Below are positions 57,650 through 64,000 of a stretch of 64,000 bases of DNA, piece by piece (within the stretch, counting starts at the first letter, position 1; every line of letters begins with the position of its first letter). The stretch spans positions 120,265 through 184,264 of the forward strand of contig NZ_SJDL01000005.1 of NCBI RefSeq assembly GCF_004327985.1. The letters run 5' to 3'. The stretch comes from Marinobacter halodurans. GTDB lineage: Bacteria > Pseudomonadota > Gammaproteobacteria > Pseudomonadales > Oleiphilaceae. The position numbers were made by a program, and so were the translations under genes. The notes under the pieces are model-generated. The model saw only the letters and a program-made list of their open reading frames with translations, was not told the origin of the DNA and searched no databases.

Positions 57650-59881
57650 GTGTCGAGAATCATCGCTGCTTTGCTGTTGTCGGTCTGTGCTATCCAGGTT
57701 GGCGCCGAGTCGTTGTCGGACGAGGTGCATAAGCAGGGACGGCCGGTGGTGGCGCTGGTCCTGAGTGGTGGCGGTGCCAAGGGGATGGCGCATGTCGGTG
57801 TGTTGCGGGCGCTGGAGGAAATGCACGTGCCCGTCGACATCGTGGTGGGCACCAGCGCCGGATCCTCGGTGGCGGCGCTCTATGCGCTGGGCATGGACGT
57901 GGACGAGATCGAGGACCGGTTCATCGAGATGGACTGGGTGTCCAGCTTCCAGGACAGTCCCGGCCGGGCCTACAAACCGGTCCGGCGCAAGTTCGATGAC
58001 TGGCGTTACCCCGTGGATCCCGGCATCGGCCTCAGCAGCCAGGGGCTTACGGTCGGGCGCGGGCTGGTGGCGGGTCAGAACCTGGGATTCATTCTCAATG
58101 AACTGACCCAACGGGCAGCCCTGGTGCGGGACTTCGACGACCTGCCGCTGCGTTTCCGCGCGGTGGCAACGGACCTGGGCACCGGCAGGGAAGTGGTGCT
58201 CAGCCACGGCTCCCTGGCCCGGGCGATCCGGGCCAGCATGAGCATTCCCGGTGTCTACGCGCCCACCGAGATCGACGGCAGGCTGCTGGTGGACGGCGGC
58301 ATCGCCAACAACCTGCCGGTGAGCGTGGCCCAGTCGATGGGGGCCGACGTGGTCATTGCCGTGGACATCAGCGATGTGCTGCAGGACACGGAAAAGCTGA
58401 CCGGCGCCTTTTCGGTGGTGGGGCAGCTCACCACCCTGATGACCCGGCGCAATGTGGACGAGCAGTTGGACCGCCTCGGTGAGGACGATGTACTGATTCG
58501 CCCCAACCTGGAAGACATGACATCGGCGGATTTCTACGACGCCACGCAGATCATCGAAATCGGCGCCACCGCAACCCGTGACAAGGCCGTCAGCCTGAAC
58601 CACCTGAGTGTCGATGCGCCGACCTGGGCCGCCTACCAGAAACGCCGCCACACCGAACGCTTCACCCCCGAACGCATCGCCTCCGTCCGCATTGACGACG
58701 ATTCCCGGCTGTCCCGCGAATTCCTGCGCTCGCGCATTCGCCAGAAACCCGGCGAGCCGCTGGATGTAGACCAGTTGGAGGACGACCTGCGACGGATCTA
58801 CGGGCTGGGCTACTACGAGACCGTCAGCTATTCCCTGGAACCGGCCGATGATCCGGAGCAGGGCGCGGTCCTGGTGATCGATGTCCAGGAGAAAAGCTGG
58901 GGGCCCAACTACCTGCGCTTTGGCCTCAGCTATGAGGACAACTTCGAGGATGAGACCCGCTTCAACGTGGCGGGCTCCTACCAGATGACCGAGCTGAATT
59001 CGCTGGGCGCGGAGTGGACTACCGGCGTACAACTGGGTACCGAACCCTATGTGCGTACCGAGTGGTTCCAACCATTGGATTACGGTTACCGACGCTTTGG
59101 GCTGGTGGGCGGCCAATACAAGCGGGACAGTTATTCGGTGTTTGACGACGACGGCGATCGGGTCGGCAAGATCGAACTGGAGGAGAGCTCTTTCGATCTC
59201 AGCGTGGGTATGGAGCTCGGTGCCGAAGGGGAGGTACGTGCCGGCTACCGGCGGGGCGTGGCCTCGGTGGAGGACGAACTGGGGGAGACCAACGACTTCA
59301 GTGACCGGATCAACCAGGGGGCCTGGACCCTGCAACTGACCGTCGACACCCTCAACGACCCGTTCCTGCCCAGCAACGGCGGCTTCTTCGGGCTCAACGG
59401 ACGCTTCGAACGGCCCGGCCTGGGGGCCGACCGCAATTTCGACCGCACCACCATGCTGGCCGCCCGGGCCGAGGAGTGGGGGGATCAGGTCTTTGTCGGC
59501 CAACTGTTCGCCAGCGCCGTCACCAAAGGCGAAGCGGGCGTGGAAAACTACGTGTCCCTGGGCGGCTTCCACCGGCTGTCCGCCTACGCCCGGGGGGAAG
59601 TGACGGGGCAGGATGCGGCCCTGCTGAGCCTGTATACCTACCATCGCTTTGGCGGCCCCATCGTGCCTTACTTTGCCGGCATCAGCTACGAGGGCGGCAA
59701 TGGCTGGCAGGATCTGGGAAACGCCCAGTGGTCGGACGTCATCCACTCCTACGGGGTTTTCGCCGGCGTGAATACCTTCCTCGGGCCGGTCCAGATTTCC
59801 ACCGCCTGGGCGGATGACGACCACTGGGCCGGCTTCCTCACCGTCGGCTATTCGCTGGAAAGCCTGTTCATCGGACTATAA
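57650..59881 (+). CDS. Patatin-like phospholipase with POTRA and outer-membrane barrel (PlpD-like, type Vd)
   Basis: 743 residues from a GTG start with GGGAG 7 bp upstream. Signal peptide to about residue 19; patatin domain (about 30-310) with oxyanion loop GGGAKG (40-45), nucleophile Ser69 in GTSAGS and Asp215 in DGGIAN, the Ser-Asp dyad. A POTRA-like segment follows (LSREFLRSRIRQKPGEPLDV, about 350-420), then a 16-strand Omp85-type barrel. P. aeruginosa PlpD has this layout (728 residues) and releases or displays a lipase. This protein is probably displayed on the surface or secreted; whether it is cleaved is unknown. Its stop overlaps the convergent lipoprotein gene by 14 bp. Confidence 0.9.
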   Translation: MSRIIAALLLSVCAIQVGAESLSDEVHKQGRPVVALVLSGGGAKGMAHVGVLRALEEMHVPVDIVVGTSAGSSVAALYALGMDVDEIEDRFIEMDWVSSFQDSPGRAYKPVRRKFDDWRYPVDPGIGLSSQGLTVGRGLVAGQNLGFILNELTQRAALVRDFDDLPLRFRAVATDLGTGREVVLSHGSLARAIRASMSIPGVYAPTEIDGRLLVDGGIANNLPVSVAQSMGADVVIAVDISDVLQDTEKLTGAFSVVGQLTTLMTRRNVDEQLDRLGEDDVLIRPNLEDMTSADFYDATQIIEIGATATRDKAVSLNHLSVDAPTWAAYQKRRHTERFTPERIASVRIDDDSRLSREFLRSRIRQKPGEPLDVDQLEDDLRRIYGLGYYETVSYSLEPADDPEQGAVLVIDVQEKSWGPNYLRFGLSYEDNFEDETRFNVAGSYQMTELNSLGAEWTTGVQLGTEPYVRTEWFQPLDYGYRRFGLVGGQYKRDSYSVFDDDGDRVGKIELEESSFDLSVGMELGAEGEVRAGYRRGVASVEDELGETNDFSDRINQGAWTLQLTVDTLNDPFLPSNGGFFGLNGRFERPGLGADRNFDRTTMLAARAEEWGDQVFVGQLFASAVTKGEAGVENYVSLGGFHRLSAYARGEVTGQDAALLSLYTYHRFGGPIVPYFAGISYEGGNGWQDLGNAQWSDVIHSYGVFAGVNTFLGPVQISTAWADDDHWAGFLTVGYSLESLFIGL

Positions 59882-60305
59882 CCGGGGCCACCAGGATCAG
59901 CCGTTCCTTGTCGCAGGGCCCGTTCAGCGGTCGCTCGAGGATGGCGCGGTACTCACTGCCCTGGTCGGCCTCGTCGGGCACCCTGTGGTAGACGATGTCG
60001 TCACCCGGGAAGAACTGCCAGGTGCCCACCTCTTTCTCCCTCGCCAACAGCGAGGCCACGCCACGGGTTTTGCTCCAGGCGCACAGGGCGGGTGTGTGGG
60101 GGGACGTTTGTGGGGACGGCTTTGCGGGTGCCGGGGGCGTTTCCGTCTCCGGGGTGTGGTCGGACGTTTCCGGCGCCGGGGTCGGTGTCACCGGCCGGGC
60201 CGGCTGCGACGGTGCCTGGGATGGCGTACTCGAACAGCCGCCCAGGGCCAGCAACAGGAGAATCAGCAGTCCCGGGCCGGTGGCGCGGCGATCAGCGCGC
60301 CACAT
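59868..60305 (-). CDS. Lipoprotein, function unknown
   Basis: 145 residues. The signal MWRADRRATGPGLLILLLLA ends in lipobox LGGC, so it is lipid-anchored. A Pro/Thr/Ser linker of about 50 residues (TPTPAPETSDHTPETETPPA) leads to a folded domain with two Cys (ALCAWSKTRG and GPCDKERLILV). No family recognised. The start overlaps the end of the GntR gene by 14 bp, so they are translationally coupled; the end overlaps the patatin gene. Confidence 0.7.
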   Translation of the reverse strand: MWRADRRATGPGLLILLLLALGGCSSTPSQAPSQPARPVTPTPAPETSDHTPETETPPAPAKPSPQTSPHTPALCAWSKTRGVASLLAREKEVGTWQFFPGDDIVYHRVPDEADQGSEYRAILERPLNGPCDKERLILVAPVIVR

Positions 60306-60978
60306 CGTCCCGCGGCTGTTCCTGCCCGATGTAGGACAGGACTTCCGCGCACTGGTGGGCCGCATAGTCCCGCAGGATTCGCTCCAGCCGCTCCTCGTCC
60401 CGCTGCTTGATGGCATCGATCGATGCCCGCATGTGCGCGAGGTTGTCCAGCAGCACCTGCTGGTTGGCATGCTGGAAAGCCAGGAAGGCGCAGCGTTTGG
60501 CCGAAGGCCAGAGGTCCTTGATCGCTTCCAGGATGAAGTAGTTGTCGGCGTAGGCCAGCGATGCCTGGGTGTATTCGATGCCCAGGTCGAGGAAGCCCAG
60601 CAGGTCACTGCGTTGAAAGCATTCGTCCATGCGCGCATAGAGGGACTCGAGTTTCTCCATGTCCTCGGGTTGCCATTGCCGTGCCAGTTTACGCCCTGTG
60701 TGGCACAGGTAAAGCTCCAGCACGTCATACAGGCTGCGTACGAAGTAGGCATCCAGTTCGGTGACGAACGCGCCCCGGCGTGGCACGTTACGCACCAGGT
60801 GCCGTTTCTCCAGCAGGAGCAGCCCTTCCCGGACCGACCCGTGGCTGACATCCAGTTGCTTGGCCATGGCGCTCTCGTAGATGCGCTCGCCGGAGCGCAG
60901 CTGGCCAAAGGCAATCAGGTTCTCGATGTGCTGGGCGACCTGCTCGGTCAGGGTTTCACGGGGTTTGAATGGCTTCAT
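60292..60978 (-). CDS. GntR-family regulator (FCD type)
   Basis: 228 residues. The N-terminal winged helix-turn-helix (1-70) has RSGERIYESAMAKQLDVSHG followed by SVREGLLLLEKRHLV, the GntR motif. The C-terminal helical FCD domain (about 80-215) binds an effector, probably a small carboxylate. Its target is unknown; cardiolipin synthase lies upstream and a lipoprotein downstream on the same strand. A TCTCA-N7-TGAGA site in its own promoter region may be an operator. Confidence 0.88.
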   Translation of the reverse strand: MKPFKPRETLTEQVAQHIENLIAFGQLRSGERIYESAMAKQLDVSHGSVREGLLLLEKRHLVRNVPRRGAFVTELDAYFVRSLYDVLELYLCHTGRKLARQWQPEDMEKLESLYARMDECFQRSDLLGFLDLGIEYTQASLAYADNYFILEAIKDLWPSAKRCAFLAFQHANQQVLLDNLAHMRASIDAIKQRDEERLERILRDYAAHQCAEVLSYIGQEQPRDDVAR

Positions 60979-61081
60979 GAAGGACTTCCGGGTAATTCGC
61001 GGCGACCGGTCGGAATGACGCCCGCCAACATGGGCACGGGACGCCGGGCCGTTGCTGCCATGCCGACGTCTGGCGCTATGC

Positions 61082-61098
61082 TCTCACACTGTCTGAGA
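61082..61098. promoter_or_regulatory. Inverted repeat upstream of the GntR gene
   Basis: TCTCA and TGAGA are mirrored across 7 bp, about 105 bp before the GntR start in the gap to cls. A possible autoregulatory site; short enough to be chance. Confidence 0.3.
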
Positions 61099-61123
61099 AC
61101 TGCAAGCGCTTCGAACCTGGGGA

Positions 61124-62554
61124 TCACAGGACCGGCGCCAGCAGTCGAGCGGCCCGGCAGGCGAGGCGAAACACCAGCGAGCGCCGGCTGTAGTCGTCCG
61201 GCGTCATCGGCCGGCAATACCGCAGGTCGTCTTCCAGCATCTGCCGCACATCGGCGACGAAGCCGCTGTCCGTCATCACCGCGCAGATCTCGAAGTTCAG
61301 GCGCATGGAGCGATTGTCCAGGTTGGCCGTGCCCACCGCCGCATAACGGTCGTCGACCAGGATCACCTTCTGGTGCATGAATCCGGGCTGGTAGCGATAG
61401 ATGCCGATGCCGGCCTTGGAGGACTGGACCAGATAGGAATAGGCCGCCAGGCGGACCAGTTTGTGATCGGGGTTTTCCGGAATCAGGATGCGCACGTCCA
61501 CGCCACGCAGGGCCGCCAGTTGCAGGGCGTTGACCACCTGCAGGTCGGGAACGAAATACGGCGAGGTGATCCAGATGCGCTGGCGGGCGTTGTTGATGCA
61601 GTTCAGGAAGAACAGGGTGCCGGTGTCGAAGCGGTCGGCGGGGCTGGTGGGAACGATCAGCACGTCCTGGTCACTGTGGCCGCAGGGTTGCGGTGACCAG
61701 TTGAGCCGGGGCAGGTCGTTGGCGGCCCAGTACCAGTCCTCCACGAACGCCAGTTGCAGCCCCATCACCGCCGGGCCCTCGATCCGGCAGTGGGTGTCGC
61801 GCCAGGCCAGGTGATCGGTCAGGGTGCCCAGGTACTCGTCGCCCAGGTTGATGCCGCCGACAAAGCCGACGGTGCCGTCGCAGACGAGCAGCTTGCGGTG
61901 ATTGCGGAAATTGATCTGGAAACGGCGTCGTCGCACGTTGCCGTCGCCGAAGGCGGCGACCCGGGCGCCGGCCTGGGTGAGCTCCTTGAGGTAGTTGCGC
62001 GGCAGCCAGACGCTGCCGATATCGTCGTAGATGAAGTAGACCTTCACCCCCTCCGCCAGCTTGCGCTTGAGGATCGACTTGATGCGCTGGCCGACCTTGT
62101 CGGAGCGGACGATGTAGAACTCCAGCAGGATATAGCCACGGGCGCTTTCCATGGCATCGAACAGGGCGTCGAAAGTCTCCCGGCCGTCACGGAGCAGGGT
62201 GCAGTGGTTGCCGCGGGAAAACGGCTGTCCCACCAGCCGAGTCAACACCCGCAGCTCCGGGCTGGGATCGGTGCTGTCGGGTATCCGCGTGAGCTGGTCC
62301 TCCTCGTTGAAGACACTGAGCAGGCGATTGAGGGCCTCATCCCCGGACCGGCGCGCCTTGATATAGCCGGCAAAGCGATTGCGGCCGAACAGGACGAACA
62401 GCGGCAGGGCCAGGTAGGGAAACGCCAGCAGGGCGATGATCCAGGCAATCGCGCCCTGTGCGGTGCGATAGTGCAGCATGATGCGGAAGACGCAGAATAA
62501 CGCCAGACCGTAGACAACAAGCAGTGACAGCGTGAGCAGTGTGGGATCCCACAT
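61124..62554 (-). CDS. cls: Cardiolipin synthase
   Basis: 476 residues, near ClsA length. Two N-terminal membrane helices (about 4-23 and 33-53), then two phospholipase-D domains with HKD motifs: NHRKLLVCDGTVGFVGG and MHQKVILVDDRYAAVG. It joins two phosphatidylglycerol molecules to cardiolipin at the inner membrane. It ends 145 bp before the GntR gene start. Confidence 0.95.
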   Translation of the reverse strand: MWDPTLLTLSLLVVYGLALFCVFRIMLHYRTAQGAIAWIIALLAFPYLALPLFVLFGRNRFAGYIKARRSGDEALNRLLSVFNEEDQLTRIPDSTDPSPELRVLTRLVGQPFSRGNHCTLLRDGRETFDALFDAMESARGYILLEFYIVRSDKVGQRIKSILKRKLAEGVKVYFIYDDIGSVWLPRNYLKELTQAGARVAAFGDGNVRRRRFQINFRNHRKLLVCDGTVGFVGGINLGDEYLGTLTDHLAWRDTHCRIEGPAVMGLQLAFVEDWYWAANDLPRLNWSPQPCGHSDQDVLIVPTSPADRFDTGTLFFLNCINNARQRIWITSPYFVPDLQVVNALQLAALRGVDVRILIPENPDHKLVRLAAYSYLVQSSKAGIGIYRYQPGFMHQKVILVDDRYAAVGTANLDNRSMRLNFEICAVMTDSGFVADVRQMLEDDLRYCRPMTPDDYSRRSLVFRLACRAARLLAPVL

Positions 62555-62569
62555 GCGCCGGAAAACTCC

Positions 62570-63610
62570 CTATTGGTGGCGGGCGCGGTACTGCGCGGGC
62601 GATTCGCCGGTCCAGCGTTTGAAAGCCCGGCTGAAGGCGCTCAGTTCCGAGAAGCCTAACAGAAAAGCGATCTCCCCCAGAGCATAGCGGTCGGAGGCCA
62701 CATAGCGCAGGGCCTTGTCCTTGCGGACATGCTCGACCAGTTCCTGGAAACTCATGCCTTCTTTTTTCAGGCGCCGGTACAGCGTCTGGCGGCTCATGTG
62801 CAGCTGCTGGGCCAGCGAATCCGCATCGATGCGCTCACTGGCCATCTGCCGGGATATGAGACGGCGTACCTTGCGACTGAAGTGGCGCCGGGTTTGCAGC
62901 CTGGCGAGCAGGCTGTTGACCTGCCTGAGCATCGCCAAATGCACGTAGGGATTGCGATGGGGGATGGGGCGTCCCAGGTAGCGGGCGCTGAAGGCCAGGG
63001 CGGTGGCGGGCTGTCCGAAGCGGATCGGGCAGTCAAGGATGCGACGGTACTCATCGGCATAGTCCGGTTCCGGATGGGCCACCCGCACCCAGGCAATGTC
63101 CAGTTGCGGGTGGATAAAGTAGCGCGCCCGGCTGACGACGGCGGCGAGGGTGCGGTCCATGTCCTGCCGGCAATAGTACCCCGGCTGATCCGCGTCCCAG
63201 GTCAGGATTGCCAGGTCGGCGGTCTGTTCCAGCTTGAGACTGACGGACTCGTTGATCAGGCGGTGCAGGCGCACGTACTGGATGACCGCGTCACCCAGCG
63301 TGTCGCAGTTGAAGAAGACATGCCCCATCAGGCCCATCCGGTCCGGATCCACCACCTCGCCCGCATGCAGGCCGATGGCCGCGTCGCCGGTCACGTTTTC
63401 GGCGTGTTGCCATAACCGGTAATGGGTACAGGCGGGGAGCCGGCGGTCGGGGTGGGCCAGTTCGGCCAGTGGCAGGCCGATCAGGGATTCCACGGCGTCC
63501 TCGTCGAGCAGGTTGCGGGTTTGTAGATAGTGGACCAGGCCCAGGGCGGTGGAGGCGGTGACCTGCGGTTCCTGCGGGACGATGTCGGAGCGGGCGTGGC
63601 GGGTCGGCAT
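62570..63610 (-). CDS. AraC-family regulator (OruR-like)
   Basis: 346 residues. N-terminal ligand domain of the Arabinose_bd type (about 25-205), C-terminal pair of helix-turn-helix motifs (about 245-340): LAQQLHMSRQTLYRRLKKEG and GEIAFLLGFSELSAFSRAFK. The latter is the AraC signature. This architecture is common in regulators of amino-acid, fatty-acid or quorum functions (OruR, VqsM-like). It diverges from the small gene at 63743, its most likely target; cls lies 15 bp downstream. Confidence 0.88.
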   Translation of the reverse strand: MPTRHARSDIVPQEPQVTASTALGLVHYLQTRNLLDEDAVESLIGLPLAELAHPDRRLPACTHYRLWQHAENVTGDAAIGLHAGEVVDPDRMGLMGHVFFNCDTLGDAVIQYVRLHRLINESVSLKLEQTADLAILTWDADQPGYYCRQDMDRTLAAVVSRARYFIHPQLDIAWVRVAHPEPDYADEYRRILDCPIRFGQPATALAFSARYLGRPIPHRNPYVHLAMLRQVNSLLARLQTRRHFSRKVRRLISRQMASERIDADSLAQQLHMSRQTLYRRLKKEGMSFQELVEHVRKDKALRYVASDRYALGEIAFLLGFSELSAFSRAFKRWTGESPAQYRARHQ

Positions 63611-63642
63611 GAGTCTCGTTTTTGTCGTTGGGTGTTACCAAA

Positions 63643-63669
63643 TGTCAAACAGTTGGGTCAGGCTGTCAA
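63643..63669. promoter_or_regulatory. Two TGTCAA direct repeats, 21 bp apart
   Basis: TGTCAA at 63643-63648 and 63664-63669, exactly 21 bp apart (two helical turns), between the AraC regulator and the small gene. AraC-type proteins commonly bind direct half-sites with this spacing. Short motif, so only suggestive. Confidence 0.4.
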
Positions 63670-63742
63670 CGTCGGGTGCGTTAAGAGGCAGTAAGCTGGG
63701 AAGGCATTCATGGGTAACTGACTTTGTCAGGAGGTGTTTGGG

Positions 63743-63835
63743 ATGGATCTACAGATCTTTGTGCCTCATACCGAGCAGGAACGTCGCAACTGCGAGGCTC
63801 TCAAGGACTATCTCAACAGCATCTACTATTGCTGA
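63743..63835 (+). CDS. 30-residue peptide gene, unassigned
   Basis: An ATG seven bases after AGGAGGT (63729-63735), a full Shine-Dalgarno, opens a 30-codon frame ending TGA, and an intrinsic terminator follows 14 bp later. The peptide begins MDLQIFVPHTEQERR and ends YLNSIYYC, with Cys17 and Cys30. It is charged in the middle and aromatic at the end. There is no signal peptide. It is not PqqA (no E-x3-Y motif in the right place) nor any leader peptide I recognise. With its own signals and the divergent AraC regulator, it is likely a real small gene; it could be a peptide precursor or a regulatory peptide. Confidence 0.7.
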   Translation: MDLQIFVPHTEQERRNCEALKDYLNSIYYC

Positions 63836-63849
63836 TCCCTTCGCACATC

Positions 63850-63875
63850 GGCCGCCAGTTGGCGGCCTTTTTTTT
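63850..63875 (+). terminator. Intrinsic terminator of the small gene
   Basis: GGCCGCC-AGTT-GGCGGCC with eight T: a 7-bp GC stem and tetraloop. It lies 14 bp after the small gene stop. The intron begins directly after its U tract. Confidence 0.95.
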
Positions 63876-63876
63876 G

Positions 63877-64000
63877 GTGCGCCAGGCATGGCGCGTAGCG
63901 CCTTGACGGGCGCTGTTCTGGTACAGGTGGTGCTGGCCGGATGACTTGGGGGTGCAAGTCCCCTGTGGGCCCGGTAAGGGGAACCACTAGCCGAACGGCA
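63877..64000 (+). mobile_element. Group II intron, 5' part (probably class C)
   Basis: The sequence begins GTGCG, the group II 5' consensus, and GCGCCAGGCATGGCGC forms the first hairpin. It continues with GGGGGTGCAAGTCCCC and GGGGAACCACTAGCCG, which I recognise as domain I of bacterial group II introns. Its start lies directly after the T tract of an intrinsic terminator, the known insertion site of group IIC introns. The intron-encoded reverse transcriptase would lie beyond the window. Class is inferred from the target. Confidence 0.8.

Noticed and set aside
57242..59824. 860-codon open frame on the minus strand opposite the patatin gene
   Set aside because: It mirrors a strongly coding gene with signal peptide, active-site motifs and barrel; its own product is low-complexity with no motif. 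High GC makes such antisense frames common.
59868..60914. 348-codon minus-strand frame spanning the lipoprotein and the GntR region
   Set aside because: Its first two thirds lie out of phase with the well-supported GntR gene. Only the end, from 60305, is a real gene (the lipoprotein).
63743..63835. PqqA precursor peptide
   Set aside because: Length is close but the Glu-x3-Tyr motif is missing and no pqq genes are present.

Overview
The window reads as a GC-rich gammaproteobacterial chromosome, most like Marinobacter or a close relative between Pseudomonadales and Alteromonadales. This rests on recognising gene families and gene order, not on a database search. The block rsd/algQ-like, hemC-hemD-hemX-hemY, algR-algZ, argH, cyaA, lptM-lysA-dapF-DUF484-xerC matches the Pseudomonas order. 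No plasmid, phage or large genomic island is evident. The clearest mobile element is a group II intron entering at the right edge.

Layout. 1-2.5 kb: 5' part of an outer-membrane barrel gene, an 18-bp perfect palindrome, a tRNA-Arg(CCG) gene flanked by short copies of its own ends, and an iron-storage pair (bfd, bfr) with a Fur-box-like site. 2.9-5.8 kb: GDP-mannose supply (manC/algA type and phosphomannomutase). 5.9-12.1 kb: pldA, a small membrane protein, cytochrome c5, Rep helicase, and a GGDEF/EAL protein. 12.3-18.4 kb: tex, gshA, an rmf-like gene, a FliL-like gene, dsbB, rsd. 18.5-24.7 kb: FKBP isomerase, DUF4124 and TIGR02444 genes, an ABC-F ATPase, ppx, trxA. 24.7-28.3 kb: two repeat structures, then molybdenum-cofactor genes mobA / moaE-moaD-moeA-moaB lying between trxA and rho. 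28.6-32.4 kb: rho, ubiD and a ferredoxin-flavin reductase overlapping it. 32.6-38.7 kb: hemY-X-D-C and algR-algZ on the minus strand. 38.9-50 kb: argH, a degenerate PAS-GGDEF-EAL protein, cyaA, and lptM-lysA-dapF-DUF484-xerC. 50-57.5 kb: a diguanylate cyclase behind a structured leader, DUF2789, a BvgS-like hybrid kinase and poorly known envelope genes. 57.6-63.6 kb: a PlpD-like patatin-barrel (type Vd) protein, a lipoprotein, a GntR regulator, cardiolipin synthase and an AraC regulator. 63.7-64 kb: an unannotated 30-codon gene with a strong ribosome-binding site and terminator, and directly behind that terminator the 5' end of a group II intron.

Themes. Envelope lipid and outer-membrane functions recur (pldA, cls, patatin barrel, lptM, several lipoproteins). 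So does second-messenger signalling: three c-di-GMP domain proteins and a class I adenylate cyclase, close to the AlgZ/AlgR pair. The most novel-looking parts are the small gene plus intron at the right end, the three long inverted-repeat elements (24.8, 25.0 and 32.5 kb), the tRNA-Arg fragments, and the degenerate c-di-GMP protein that keeps only an inhibitory-site-like motif.
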